DNA of 64,000 nucleotides, from positions 1-64,000 of the forward strand of contig JAOALB010000022.1 in NCBI GenBank assembly GCA_025331125.1. The letters are read 5' to 3'. Each line of letters starts with the position of its first letter. Within the stretch, counting starts at the first letter, position 1. The notes below the pieces were generated by a model, which worked only from the letters and a program-made list of their open reading frames with translations, did not search any database and was not told the origin of the DNA. The translations under genes were made by a program, and so were the position numbers. This stretch comes from Mycogone perniciosa. Taxonomy: Eukaryota > Ascomycota > Sordariomycetes > Hypocreales > Hypocreaceae. Positions 1 through 12,988 of the stretch are shown here, piece after piece.

Positions 1-3000
1 CGGGGGGGTGGGGGGTTCGGGGCTAGTGCACAGTATAACGCAGACCTGCCAAAAGTGGGAGGGAGTTTCCAGCACTTCTCCAAGCGCCGTCTGTCTCTCT
101 CTTCATCACAGTCACGCATATGCTGTCTCGACCGCGGAGCTACGCCGAGGCGAACCTAACCCAGGATGTGCTAAGTTGTGTATATATATACTCCGTACGA
201 AGTATATATGTATATATTTTCCAAGTCGATCAGGCCAGCCTCTCAGATCATCGCAAGCGGTGGTGTGTACCTATGTAAATCACGGACTGACATGCATTGG
301 ATGGGCAAAAGGGAGCCAATCGATGAGGACAACATCGTGTTGGTGATAGACACCCACACACGCACGCGCACACACCATACAGCTAGGGGTGACCCTTGTC
401 CTTAGCTAACGCCACGATTTCATCCACCCCCAGCACTACGATCCGTTGACGTGCCTCTAGAGTCTTAACACATGTTGCGAGAAAACAAATCCAGCAGCTG
501 TAAGCACTCTGTCCTCTGTATGGGCAATCACAGCTATCGGTGAGGTCATGGCTCTCCGCCGATAGCTTGCCTAGTGCCAGCAGCATCAGTACGGTGTCTC
601 CGTCTCTATAATTGTACATACCAATGCTCCGTAATAGGCCGCGAACTGGTCCCGTCTCAACTGCACGCGCCCGCTTCCCTCAGGAAGCTATCCTCGTTGG
701 GAATAGAAGTGTACGTACTACGCATGTGTAATCAACAGGTATGACGCCACGCTCTGGTCAAGCTTCTCAGGGTCCATCCCACTTGTCTGTTGACTCGTGC
801 AACTTTGCCAGAGTCTCGGGAACTAAGAATTCATCATGCAATTCAGTCAATTACATACCTAGTCATCATTAGCATATGCTTCCTTAAGCCTCTTCGGACC
901 GATATTTGTGCGGACTAAAGAGCAACGGCGTCAGCAGTGGCAAGAAATATGCCCATGTCCAACCATTGTTTGTTAATGAAGCTAGAAGATCATCGCAACC
1001 CCACGTTTCGTTTTGCCCCTCACTGATCAATTCAAATGGCCTTTGCTCAACTGACAGAAAGCTGACGAGGGACTAAGTAAGCCAAGAGACGACTAAGCCT
1101 CTAGGCCTTCTGAGCCAGGTAAGACACCAATACAGTCAGTTGTGAGACGGCGGCAAGACAGGCTTCCGAACATTAAGACTCGAAGAAAATAAGAGAGAAA
1201 GTCTACGAGTACGGATTCCCCCCACATAGGCTCGTTCGAACAAAAAGACACACGCCTCTCTCCACCTTGCAAAAAGTCGGTGAGGACAGGCCAATTCCGT
1301 TCCATCTGACTAGAAAAGCGCCGGTCATGATGATCAATTGGCTTGGCTTTTCGCTCTACGATGCAGGGAACTGCCAAACATAGATCTCCTGACTATCCAT
1401 AAACACAGTATCTCCTTCAACTAACATACTAGTAGAGCCGCAATGACGGAGGTATGTTGAGATGAACCCACGAGCTCTGTAGATCTGGAGATGCTGATCC
1501 GGTGAGCGGCTCCGAATCCTCCGCGTTCATGTTACGCCGATACGCCGTTACGGCAGTGCAAGACCGGGCTGTCATGTCAGCATTTGCCTGCTTATTATTA
1601 TCCCAGTACGGAGTACAATTACTTTATATGCAACAACTTCCTGAGTCTAGAGATCGACAACCGGATTGGTTCGTTTTTGTTTGTCACGGGTTGCCTACGG
1701 AGTATATTACTTCGATTCAGAGTAAGACAAGGCTTGCTTCGCAGCCGTGTAAGTGTTCGGAACCCTCCCTCCGTCTTCTTCCTAGCATCACTGCCACTAT
1801 CCTCCAATCCAACACACTCGCATTTCAATCCGCCAAGCCTACAAAGTAGTAGAGCCATTGTGCATTTAAATCATCCGTGCAGCGCACGCAGTCTGTGCAG
1901 CATAGGCTCGGACGGTGCGTGCGGGTGGCCCCGTTTTCTGAAACCAAACCCATATGCCCTCCCTCCTGACTGTCCTCTATGCAAACCATTCAGTTGGTGC
2001 TTCGCCCAGTCGGGCTGCCAACCTGCCAACCGTAATCTGGAACCCCCGCCGCTCGTGCAGCCAACGATCGTGCTTCGCGCGGTAAAGGAGGAGAAAAAAG
2101 GGTCCTCCATCACCCGCATGGGCCAGGCCGGACACGAACAGGGGCAGACAAGCCTCTAAAACACAACACCAGTCGTACTAGTGCGATAGTACCAAAGATG
2201 GACAACATCATACATCATCCTCAAGCTCAGCCGCTGCCTGGCTCTCGTGTAAAATCTCGCAACGCCAGTACAAAGCATCACGCGCTGGGTTAGTACCTGG
2301 TAGCGGCCCTGCATGTATGTAGTGCATGCTGCTGTGCGTATGTGCATACATGCCTTAGAGGGATGTATGAGCATGTACGAAGTAGGAGTGGGTTGATAAT
2401 GGACCTAGATGTGCGGGGTTCACAAGAAGTGTCCTGCCATCCATTATCACTCATTCGAGAGACTGGCCATCTCTCTTCGTGATCCGGGATAGCCGCCCCC
2501 CAGCCAAACCGTAGTATGTGGGAGGATCTCGGTTCGTACTACTCCAAAGATACATAGGTTCATGATGTCCCATCATCAGGTACGTGGGTTTAAGCAGCAA
2601 AAACACAAATGCGAGCATTCTCGGTTGAAGACAACGGTTGGGATCAGCACACGCAGTGCAACGCCAACAATGCTATATTACTCGGCTTGGCAATTCTCGG
2701 GTATTGTCAGTACATACTCCGTACATAACGAGGGTGAGACACGCCCCTCCCAGTTGCGACCCTCAACCGTTTGAGCTTGTCTGCCTCGCAAGAACTCGGG
2801 TAATAGCTCTCGACCTGCATCAGCTGCGGAGAAGTGCGCAGTATGACGACAGACTCGACAGAGTGGACCAGTCTCTGGCATACATATGTTCAGGTTCATG
2901 CAGAGGGCATGCAGGTCGCAGACGCCATCGGAGCTGGACCAATATCAGGACTACAAAAAGACCTTCACACCATTGTTGTTGAGTCTTGACAAAGTTAAAC

Positions 3001-3495
3001 CAGAACAAGGAAACCCCCTCGTCTATAAGAATCACAAGCATTGCAGATAGAGCCCAATAAATTGTATATTGTAGCAATACGAATGGTAACCAATGCCCAG
3101 CGATTAGTCTCTCACCCCACGTCATGTGCGAAGTAGCACCTCGTACTTCGTACTTTGTCGTGTTGAGGCTGCGCATAGCCAAGAGAAGACGAGATCTCAT
3201 TCTGTATTCATCCACCAATAGGGTACTTGACTGGAAGTTGGAAGCAGAAGGCTGTACGACTCGTACCACCCGTCCACAGAATTCTGATTCATCTGGTTCT
3301 ATTACAGGAGAGCAATTTCTATTTTGCCAGATGGTTCTTAGTCGCTGGGCTTATATTGACGGCTGCTTGTGTCACGCTCAATCAAAAATGGGCCCGTAAG
3401 AAGCCGAAATGCCCAGCCTCAAGGGTTGTTTGGTTGCTTCTGTGCAGTGACACGTGATCCTTATCTTATCTCGTCCCCCACCAGCCCAGTTAGCG
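1..3495. other. Gene-free 5' region
   Basis: I recognise no protein, tRNA or rRNA gene here. Open frames up to 191 codons exist (for example around 1584-2159) but they overlap each other on both strands, lack splice logic and resemble no family I know. Four exact copies of the TACTCCGTA/TACGGAGTA motif lie at about 189, 1607, 1696 and 2715, with a TACTTCGTA variant near 3143. A CA-rich stretch sits near 353-377. The right-hand end is the promoter of the RNA polymerase III subunit gene. Confidence 0.5.
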
Positions 3496-3675
3496 ATGTG
3501 CAGCGTTCCGCCCCACAGGCTTTGCTCATCGCGGGGCAGCACTTTTTTTCAAGCCGACATTGAAGCTATCGACAAGGCGTCCCAGACCAACATTTTTGCG
3601 ACTTTGAAGTCTCCAGAAACGACTCGCATTGGCCCCCCGATACAAATAGATGACGCATTTGCGGTGACATTCAGG

Positions 3676-6600
3676 ATGCCGTTGATAGACGACGGCTTCG
3701 AAGCCCTCCTGGAGCCTTTCTACAACGGCAAGAAGCTCACCGATCCCATCTCTACCAAGGAAGACAAATTCCAGCTGTTGCCGGCTTTCCTCAAGGTCAA
3801 AGGTCAGGCTATCACCCATTCCCGCTCCTATAACCTATGCTAATATCTTGAAGGTCTTGTGAAGCAGTGCGTTTATTTCATCCCAGCTCGTTCAACCTGC
3901 GCAATTGCAACCGACGGCCGCTGACTCTTAGACAAGACACATTGACTCTTACAATTTCTTTGTCGAACACGAGATCAAGGAAATTGTGCGTGCCAACCGC
4001 ACCATTAGAAGCGATGTCGACAGCAACTTCTGGCTTGAGTATGTACAAGTCAATTCCGAAGGCTGCAACCTTACTGACCGACCGATTTCGTCCAGGTTTA
4101 CTGATATCCGAGTCGACCGACCTCGCCGACAAGACTACAATGACTCCAAGGCGCGAACAGAAGTCACTCCTATGGAGTGTCGACTTCGAGATATGACATA
4201 TGCCGCTCCAATCTTTGTCGATATTGCATACATCCGTGACAAGCAGAAGATTGTTAGGAAGAACGTGCCTCTCGGACGCATGCCCGTCATGCTGAAGAGC
4301 TGCAAGTGCCGGCTCGGCGGCGCAAACAATTCTCAGATGCAGCAAATGAATGAATGCCCACTGGACCCCGGCGGTTACTTCATTGTCAATGGTACAGAAA
4401 AGGTCATATTGATTCAAGAACAGCTCAGCAAAAATCGTGTCATCGTTGAAGCAGACGAAAAGAACGGCGTCATCTCTGCCTCCGTCACAAGTTCAACCCA
4501 CGAACGAAAATCGAAAACATATGTCACATTAAAGAAGGACAAGATCACTCTCACCCACAACACCCTGGTGGAGGGCGTTCCCATCGTCATTATTCTCAAA
4601 GCTCTGGGGGGTCTCTCGGATTATGAGATCATGCAACTTGTGGCCGGATCCGACGGCAGGTATCAAGACGAATTTCTAATCAATTTTGATGAGGCAGCTA
4701 AGGCCGGCGTCTTCACTCAACACCAGGCTCTGGAGTATATCGGAGCTCGCGTCAAGATGGGCTCTCGAAGGGGCCAGTTTGGCGCCCAGGCCCGTCGCAA
4801 CAATGTCGAGGAGGGACTGGATGCTTTGGCCAACATCATCATAGCCCATGTTCCAATTGAGGGCCTTGATTTCTACCCCAAGGCCATATATGTCACCATG
4901 ATGACTCGTCGAGTTCTCATGGCCTCTCAAGATCCCAAATTGGTTGATGACAGAGACTTTGTCGGAAACAAGCGACTCGAATTGGCTGGTCAGCTTCTCT
5001 CCCTTCTTTTCGAAGATCTCTTCAAGCGATTCATGGGCGAGGTCAAGATGTCGATTGACAAGTTCTTGAAGAAGAACAACCGCGCGGTTCCCTTGGACGC
5101 TGTACACATGATTAGCAATCATGCTAACAACATTGGTTTGGGGATCAACCGCGCTATTCAGTCAGGAAACTGGAGTGTCAAGCGATTCAACATGAACCGA
5201 GCTGGTGTTACCCATGTCTTGAGTCGACTCAGTTACATCAGTGCTCTGGGTATGATGACAAGAATTAGCAGTCAGTTCGAGAAGACTCGCAAAGTCAGTG
5301 GACCCAGAGCTCTTCAGCCTTCGCAGTGGGGTATGCTGTGTCCCTCCGATACCCCTGAAGGTGAGGCTTGCGGTCTGGTCAAGAATCTTGCCCTGATGAC
5401 ACACATTACTACCAACGTAGATGAAGCTCCGGTGAAGAGGTGGATATTCACCCTCGACGTGGGTGTTGAGCCGATCAGGAACTTTTCTGGTGCCGAGATG
5501 CATCGTGAAGGGTCTTATGTCATTCACGTCAATGGCACACCGTTCGCCCTGACGCGGTATCCCAAGAGATTCACGCACCGGTTCCGTACAATGCGTCGCC
5601 GAGGCTGGATATCGCCCTTTGTCGGTATTCACACCAACTCGCATTTCAATGCTATTCACATAGCTACTGACGAGGGTCGTATTTGTCGGCCATACATCAT
5701 CGTCAAGAACGGCAAGCAGAAGCTGAAGCCGGAGCACCTACGCCTCCTTCAAATGGGTAAGGTGACTTTTGACGACTTCCTGACCAAGGGTATCGTGGAG
5801 TATCTGGATGTAAACGAGGAGAACGATGCTCTCATCACTATTTACGAGGACCAGGTAACCAAGAGCACAACCCATTTGGAGATTGAGCCCTTTACCGTTC
5901 TCGGCGCTGTGGCTGGTTTGATCCCGTTCCCTCATCATAATCAGTCTCCTCGAAATACCTACCAATGTGCTATGGGTAAACAAGCCATCGGCGCAATCGC
6001 ACACAATCAATTCAACCGAATCGATACTCTCCTTTATACTATGGTCTACCCTCAACGACCCATGGTTATTACGAAGACAATCCAGCTCATTAATTATGAC
6101 AAGCTTCCTGCTGGTCAGAATGCAACTGTCGTGGTTATGTCGTACTCCGGATACGATATTGAAGACGCCCTTGTATTGAACAAGGCGTCATTGGACAGGG
6201 GTTTCGGTCGTTGTCAAGTTTTCCGAAAGTACACGACAGAATTGCAGAAGTATCCGAACGGAAGAAGAGAACGGATAGGAGACCCTGTGAATGAAATTGA
6301 AGGGGGGGTTATTCGACGAATCAAGAAGCACGAGGCTCTGGATGCTGATGGCTTGGCTGTTGTCGGGCAAAGAATCCATTCCGGCGAGGCAATGGTCAAG
6401 AAAGAGACACCCATCGATATGACAACAACGGGCATTGGACTTGATCGTGGCCCGAGCGAATACCGGGATTCAGCAGTCTCATACCGAATTGCTGATCCTG
6501 CATTCATCGACAAGGTCATGATTTCCCAAACAGAAAAAGACACGACTGTCATCAAGGTGCAAACCAGACAGACGCGTCGTCCTGAGCTTGGCGACAAGTT

Positions 6601-7327
6601 CTCCTCACGTCACGGCCAGAAAGGTGTTGTGGGCATCATTGTCGACCAGGAAGATATGCCCTTTGCCGATACCGGCCTTTGTCCAGATATTATCATGAAC
6701 CCTCATGGTTTCCCCTCACGAATGACGGTTGGCAAACTACTCGAGTGTCTGACAGGCAAAGCCTCTATTGTTCACGGCCGTAAGGAGTACGGTTTCGGTG
6801 ATGCTTTCCGTTCGCATCCCGTGGAGCAAGTAAGCCAAGTCTTGGTTGACCACGGCTTTTCATGGGAGGGCAAGGATTACTTCACCTCGGGAATCACAGG
6901 AGAGCCCTTCGAGGCCTACATCTTCAACGGCCCTATCTACTACCAGCGCTTGAAGCACATGGTCCAGGACAAGATGCACTCCCGATCTCGCGGCCCCAGA
7001 GCTATCCTGACTCGGCAGCCAACAGAAGGTCGTTCCAGGGACGGCGGTCTCCGATTGGGAGAAATGGAACGCGATTGCTTGATCGCATACGGCGCCTCGC
7101 AGCTACTTCTAGAGCGACTGATGTTGAGCTCTGACGGTACGACGATTGATATTTGCCAGCAGTGTGGCCTGTTTGGATACAAGGGCTACTGTGGTACTTG
7201 CAAGAGCACGAGGGAGGTGACGAAGATGACGATGCCGTATGCGGCGAAGCTCCTTGTGCAGGAACTCATCAGCATGAATGTTGGAGTGCGTCTCCAATTA
7301 GAAGATGAATTCCCTCATCCTATTTAG
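3676..7327 (+). CDS. RPC2: RNA polymerase III second-largest subunit (RPC2/C128)
   Basis: Second-largest catalytic subunit of nuclear RNA polymerase III, which transcribes tRNA and 5S genes. Exons read as 3676-3802, 3854-3866, 3937-4038 and 4096-7327, giving 1157 aa, close to the roughly 1150 aa usual for the family. The N-terminal part carries LLPAFLKVKG, the middle GNKRLELAGQLLSLLFEDLF, and the catalytic region LGDKFSSRHGQKG. The C-terminal zinc site is CQQCGLFGYKGYCGTC. The spacing and these blocks fit Pol III better than Pol II or Pol I. Exon 2 is only 13 nt; without it the frame breaks. The start is uncertain: an in-frame ATG at 3496 would add 60 residues, but 3676 gives the family length. 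Convergent with the RAD57 homologue, with only about 157 nt between the stop codons. Confidence 0.93.
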
Positions 7328-7484
7328 GTGAGCTAGGTCGAATGTGTACGAGATTCGTTGGCATTTTTGGTATGTATCTAGCGATTGCAGCATAGATAGA
7401 CTCTTTTACTTTGACAAATATGGCGCATCTCTTCATTTTGAATCCCATCTCATGTCTTTCAGAAGTGATCTGCCCATCTTCTTG

Positions 7485-8858
7485 CTATGCTGCTTTTTCT
7501 CCTTTTGATCCGCTCTCAACACTCCTTAATCCCGCCATCGTAACCTCATACTCGGTCGCATCATCGACACCTCTCCCCGACGCCCCAGCATGGGGCGCAA
7601 ACACCACTTTCATCCACCTCCTCCAACTCTTGAGCGTCGGCGCGCCTGCATCCACATCATCGTCATCCGCCCGGATTGGTGCCGCCGTCCTCCGTGGCCG
7701 GCCGTACACAGGCCGCTTTAACAGCACTACACGGCAGGATATCTGCGTGGACCAGACAAGCCCTAGACTAGGCGTCTTGAGGGAGTGAGATGAACGCGGA
7801 TCGTCGCCCCAGCCGGTGAACCACCGCTGTTGGTGGTCTAGCGCGAGAGCAGGGGAAGTGGGCGGGCCATCGTCTGAGAAGAAAGGCATAGATGATGATG
7901 GCGTGCTGGAGATGTTTGTGATTGGTAGGGGATGCATACTCCGTGAGGCGAGGGGGCTTTCAGGGGGAGGATGATGAGGCAGGTTAACGCTCCGGAGGGG
8001 GATGCTACTGCGGGGGATGGCGGATGAGTTCGAGGTGAAGCGGTCGGCGACTTGGTTTGCTACGACGACGGCGAGGTTATGTCTGCGGGCGAGATCACGG
8101 AGTAAAGCGCCGAGACGGACGAGTTCGGCGCTCCGGGTGGCCATGTTAGAGCCGAGGGAGCCCTGGCGCTCAAACTCGGCGCGGTAGTTTGCCGCCACGG
8201 AATCGAGGACCAGAAGACCGATGCGGTGCCTGGACAGCAGGACGGGGACCTGGTACTCGAGGATGTGGTCCTGGGACTCGAGGTCTGGAGTTACGGCGCT
8301 GAGGATGTTGTCGAGAGAGGCCGGGGTGCCTGCTTGTTTGGCTTCCTGTAGGATGGGATTTCCGGCGAGCATTTGCGCCAGACGTCGTGTTGCGAGGCCG
8401 GATTCGGTGGAGATGTAGAGGGCTTGTCTGCCTAGGCCATGGGGAGGAGGGAGTTGCACAGCGAGACAGAGGGAGAGGAGGAATTGCGTTTTGCCGGCGC
8501 CGCTCTCGCCGGCGAATTCGGTGATGCAGCCAACGGGGACGCCGCCGCCGAGGGCAGTGTCGAGGCCATCGTCCAGACTGCTGATGAATTGGTCAGGGGT
8601 GGTGGGAGATGGCTGCTGCTCTGTGGATGATGAGAGACTGAGTGGTCGAGTTGAAACGAGGTCGTCGGAGAGAGAGGCCTGGATGGCCGCCAGGAACCGT
8701 CGCAAGTCGATGATTGGGAGTTGTGTTTGCTTGGCGAGATCGGTAGGATGAAGGGTGAGGAGGTCCGTTGTGGTGAGAGCGTGCTGTTCGATGGTTGGAA
8801 GAAGAGCGGCAAAGGCAGAGACCGGGAACGAGGGCAGAATGCGGAGGAGGTCGGTCAT
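7485..8858 (-). CDS. RAD57: Rad57-like RAD51 paralogue
   Basis: Single exon, 457 aa, close to yeast Rad57 (460 aa). Rad57 works with Rad55 to stabilise Rad51 filaments during homologous recombination in the nucleus. Visible motifs are a Walker A box GESGAGKT at residues 117-124 and a Walker B strand LLVLDS ending near Asp219. The segment FISSLDDGLDTALGGGVPVG just before the ATPase core is typical of RecA/Rad51 paralogues (the family form is LDxxLGGGIPxGxITE). An N-terminal helical stretch of about 60 residues precedes it. A Ser/Pro-rich insertion follows near residues 290-360, and a final strand block LGLVWSTQISCRVVLLKRP closes the core. XRCC3-type is the metazoan equivalent. The start at 8858 is the first ATG of the frame. 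Confidence 0.85.
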   Translation of the reverse strand: MTDLLRILPSFPVSAFAALLPTIEQHALTTTDLLTLHPTDLAKQTQLPIIDLRRFLAAIQASLSDDLVSTRPLSLSSSTEQQPSPTTPDQFISSLDDGLDTALGGGVPVGCITEFAGESGAGKTQFLLSLCLAVQLPPPHGLGRQALYISTESGLATRRLAQMLAGNPILQEAKQAGTPASLDNILSAVTPDLESQDHILEYQVPVLLSRHRIGLLVLDSVAANYRAEFERQGSLGSNMATRSAELVRLGALLRDLARRHNLAVVVANQVADRFTSNSSAIPRSSIPLRSVNLPHHPPPESPLASRSMHPLPITNISSTPSSSMPFFSDDGPPTSPALALDHQQRWFTGWGDDPRSSHSLKTPSLGLVWSTQISCRVVLLKRPVYGRPRRTAAPIRADDDDVDAGAPTLKSWRRWMKVVFAPHAGASGRGVDDATEYEVTMAGLRSVESGSKGEKAA

Positions 8859-9287
8859 TTGAATGGTAGTAGTTGTGGGGGAAGGCCGTGTAAGTTGATA
8901 GGGCTGAGATTAGGTATTAACGGGAACGGGAGATGCCGTTCGGGATCATATCATATCAGATATGGTTTACTCCGTAATCGCCTACGATACTCGTAAATGT
9001 CTGTGCGAATAGGGGCCGCAGATGCGTGTGACGTGTCGACGGGCACTGTGTCTGTTTTGCTTTTTTCTTCTTGATAATGTCTTACCAAGACTCATCAATC
9101 AACCGATATTCAAGACTTGAGGTGTGAGGTGGTTTGGTCGTGACTATTCTTGGCGTGCGTGCGTGTGTGATGTCATGCGCTGGACCTCAAGCCACTGCAT
9201 CTGCTGCAGAAATCGATGGAAAAAGAAATTACCCACTGTTCTCGTAGCCTGAGTTATGATCGATTGCGGTTAGTGTCGAAGCTGGCA

Positions 9288-9302
9288 ACTCCGTACGGAG
9301 TA
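9288..9302. repeat. Palindrome ACTCCGTACGGAGTA
   Basis: Nearly complete copy of the 16-nt perfect palindrome TACTCCGTACGGAGTA (first base differs). It is one of many related copies scattered in the intergenic DNA of this window. Confidence 0.8.
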
Positions 9303-10576
9303 CTATCTGTCGAAATTGAACCTGGGAAAGGAGTCTTAGGATGAAATGCTGTTGTCAAGAAGACACCTACCCTACACCTGTTTGCTGTGATTAGTAAGCA
9401 AATATAAGGCAACCGCAATTTCATCTTTCTTACCAAATCAATCCTAGTTTCTGCATGCCTCTCTGCTCCAAAAATTGCCCGATACTGGTAGGAGTTTCAT
9501 CCCTGCTTAGTTCTGCGCCATTATTATGGGATCAGTCTCCGTTCGAGCCCATCGTCCATTCAGCCTCACGAGTGCCCCGTTTAGGATTCAGAGTTGTTAC
9601 TATCGGGAAGGATTACTCCGGACGTGGCACTTTATCAACCGCTTTGCCAGCAGTCAATCATCAATCAGTGTGCCGGATTCTATGCTCTGTTCCCTAAATA
9701 GCACAGGAAAAGAACAGAACTAGCGCTGATATGCTCATAGTCCGTCAGCAGACATTTTTTCTTGTTTTTCATTTTTACCGCCTCGATCTTCTACAGGGGC
9801 GCCCGCAGGAGATATTTACTACTACTAATCTTCTACTCCGTACATACGTTTCGTACGACAGGGAGCCGTATTGGGGTATTTGTTTCGAGTTACGGGGGGT
9901 ACTCTGTAGATACGGAGTATACGAAGACAATCTTACCCTTTTGACCGGGCATCTACGAAATACTGCGACTCATGATTGCGTCCCTCGAGGCAATACGAGT
10001 TTCGTTTCGGCGAAACGTCGAATCTTAGGGGGTTTTAGGTACGGTACTTAACGCCTAAGTCGGGTTGTTGGCGCAACTCCGCACCGAGTCGGACACCCAT
10101 CTATTGGTGATGATTTTCTGGAGAGTGCTATTCCACCATCGGTAAGGCATGTTGCCAATGCAGTCCCTAATTTCCGCACTTGTCTTTTTGGATAAATCGT
10201 CTATTTGGATGCATGAGAGCCGCATATTGTTTGTTGGCAGGCAGTCCCGCGGCCCTATCGCTGGTCCTTTCTTTTGATCGGATTTATGCACATACGTTGG
10301 CAAACCCCGGCTTGCTTCGTGTGGTAGACGGGGATTCACAGGCATGTGCTAATAATACACATCCATACACATACGAGAACCCATACGAAGCACACACACA
10401 AACACACGCACACACACATCACATATTACCCACTGAATTCTTCTCGGAGCCACGATTCAGGCATCTGCTGTGACCATGGCAAAGCGCAATCAAAGCTCGG
10501 AGCGAGAGCCGCGATCCAGATCAGCCCTCTGGGCAAAAAAAGTCTTCGTCAGTGACGAGCCGTCGCCTAATAGTAC

Positions 10577-10599
10577 TACGGAGTACGGAGTACGAAGTA
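10577..10599. repeat. Compound TACGGAGTA repeat
   Basis: Two overlapping TACGGAGTA units followed by TACGAAGTA, so both variants of the family (GGAG and GAAG cores) are joined in one 23-nt block. Member of the dispersed palindrome family described under findings. Confidence 0.8.
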
Positions 10600-11012
10600 T
10601 AGTATTAGTATTACTAGCACGCCGGCCATGTTTCTCATGGTGCTGCCCCATAGACCCAGGATCTATTTCCTGTTAGCGTCGTGCTGCCATTCAGCTCCTG
10701 TGAGGTGAGCCCATCCCATGGGCCAGGCCTTCACCAATGGCACACATCAATTCACACCCATGTCGAACTGCAGCCAGTCTTGTTGAACGAGCAAGATGAC
10801 CGAGCTTGAGGCTACTCACCTATTGGGCCTTTTCCGCCCCTGGCGTGTGGTGGTGCCGTTGTCGATGCAATAAAACCATTCGTGCTGCCCTCCTTGCGTC
10901 TGCCCTCTTCTTCGTTGCTTCTAGATCTCTCCAACCAACACAAAGAATCCTCAGACGTGGCGTTTTCTCCTTCTTTGTGTTTCCTTGACGCTGTCTAAAG
11001 GGTCTCACCACC

Positions 11013-12318
11013 ATGAGCAAAACGTCACACGTCTTTGCCGCTCTTGCGGCTCTGCTGGCTGCTGCTGAGGCCCGCAACCTGCATCAACCCGAGGCCACTC
11101 TCGCAGTCGACTACGCGGTAAACGGCATAACTCCGAAGCCTACCTTTGCTCCAGTTCTCCCTGAACTTTTTAGGCGCGCCGATTCCAACACCCAGACGGC
11201 CTTGGTAGCGCCAGACAACACATGTGGATTCATCTCCGGTCTTGCTGGTGCTGGATACACCTGTGGCGTTGGCGCGTCCTGCGTCTTCTTCACGTCGTCA
11301 ACTGCGCCGGGTCGCGTTGCTTGCTGTAACACTGTCGCATGTAATGCCAGAGCCACCTGTATCGACTATAACGAGTTTTACACCCAGAGCAAGTGTAATA
11401 ATGGCTGTCTCGTCGACACTTTCACGTTGAAATGGTATGTGAGACCTGCTCCCACTCACACAGCATCAGCAGATGTGCTTAACAACATTGTGCAGTACCC
11501 AGACGGCGTTGCCCTACTGCAACACCATCTCTTTCCCCGGAGGCATTGTGGACGTGTTCTGTAACAGGGTGAATATTTCGGTTGTTCAAACCGCCCAGAC
11601 CACTTACACGGGACAATCGTCCAGGACATTCACCCCCATTGCGTTGACGGGCAACGCCCTTGGCGGAACAACCAGCTCAGTTTCACAACCCTCTGGTTCC
11701 AACTCTGGCTCTAGTTCCCACACAACCAGTGCTGGTGGTGGTGGTGGCGGTGGCAGCAACAGCAGCGATGGTAGTAGCAATGGCGATAACAGCAACAACA
11801 ATAACAACAACAACGGCGGTGGTTCGAGCACTCCTGTGGGCGCTATCGTCGGTGGTGTTGTCGGCGGCATCGGAGGTCTCGCACTCATCGGTGCCGCTGT
11901 TTTCTTCTTCCTTCGCAAGAAGAAGAACTCAGTGCCTGAACCATCACCACCGACCGACGCGATCCCTCCCGCGTATCAGGCCCCTATGCAGCAGAACCAG
12001 CCAGGCTTCTACGACCCCAAGTTTGCGGTTGCTGCCTCGCAACAGCCATACCCGCCTCACAACCAGCAGTACCCTCAGCCTAGCGTTTATTCTACCAGCC
12101 CACCCATGTCACCAAACTCGCAACCGCCCATGTCTGCCGGCTACATGGATCCGAGAATGAGCATGGCGCCGAGCAACATCAGTCCGACTCCATCCAGTGG
12201 CTTTGGAACCCCCGGTGTTACCGGCACGCCGGCTTTCCAGCCCCAGCAAGGGGTGATTCACGAGGCACCTGGAAACACTGCAGACCATCATCGTGGCCAT
12301 ATGCACGAGCTTGCTTAG
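11013..12318 (+). CDS. Cys-rich single-pass membrane protein
   Basis: Two exons (11013-11434 and 11496-12318) encode 414 aa. The order is: signal peptide (residues 1 to about 20), a short region ending in a possible Kex2 site (RR in LFRRAD), and a Cys-rich ectodomain to about residue 175 with a CCNTVAC segment. A Ser/Gly/Asn-rich linker of tandem GGG, NNN and SS runs follows. A single transmembrane helix spans about residues 256-279 and is followed at once by RKKKN, a stop-transfer signal. The Pro/Gln/Tyr-rich cytoplasmic tail is about 130 residues. The layout resembles fungal cell-wall sensors (Wsc/Mid2-like), but the ectodomain is not a WSC domain I recognise, so a sensor role is inference. 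Start context ACCACCATGAG is good. Confidence 0.75.
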
Positions 12319-12988
12319 ATAGCGGCCGTGATAGAGCGACACGAGTGATGCAACGTAATGTGTATTACAAGGCGAGGTAGAGAAAATATGTGGATGCTGG
12401 CGTTGCGGCTTGCATTAATGCCGGAGTTGGTTGGATTTTGGGGAGATTTTTTTTCTTTTCCCCCTTGGGTATATATTTACAGTATGAGAGGCCATCTGTC
12501 ATTCTGTCTCATGGCATTGCTAATAATGGGTTGGGAGAGCCCGCATGTTGTTACTCAATCGAAGGATTTGGTTGCTATGTACTCCGTAATGTTAGCCTGA
12601 CTGGGAGATTGGGTCTTGCTATGATTTCTTTTGGAAATTCCAGAAAGTCTTGGTTTTTTTTTGGTGGTGATGACGGTGCTCATAGACTTGCATTCACTCC
12701 ATAGCTTTGCTTAGCGTTTCATCCCAAATAAGAATGGTTCATAATTCGTTTTGGCACACAGTTGTCTTCATCCAATGTTTGTGCGAATGAGTGAGTGAAT
12801 CCTTACATGGACCTGAACGTCGATGCTATTCTGGCAACTCTATGTATGTGGTATCTTAAGGAAATCGTTGAACTACTCTATGTGACCAAAACAAAGAAAA
12901 TACACGTTTTGTTTGTTGCCCTTGTATGTGTCGCCCTGATACAAAACACGCAATAATAATGATGGGAAATCCCTATCCCCATTCTCAT
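12319..12988. other. Intergenic, convergent 3' ends
   Basis: About 670 nt between the stop codons of the Cys-rich membrane protein (+) and the MFS transporter (-). T-rich stretches and one TACTCCGTA copy near 12580. No gene seen. Confidence 0.5.

Larger units (their letters stand above)
8859..11012. other. Intergenic region, 2.15 kb, no gene seen
   Basis: Divergent upstream region of the Rad57 gene and the Cys-rich membrane protein gene. I see no convincing coding sequence. It holds several copies of the TACTCCGTA-type palindrome (9288-9302, about 9834, 9911 and 10577-10599) and a CA-rich microsatellite near 10388-10422. The last 200 nt before 11013 are pyrimidine-rich, as is usual in fungal promoters. 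Confidence 0.5.

Noticed and set aside
1584..2159. 191-codon open frame near the left end
   Set aside because: Overlapped by frames on the other strand of similar size, no recognised motif, no splice-consistent neighbours; probably chance.
3496..3675. N-terminal extension of the Pol III subunit from the ATG at 3496
   Set aside because: It would make the protein about 60 residues longer than is usual, and the extra text has no family similarity that I recognise. Kept only as an alternative start.
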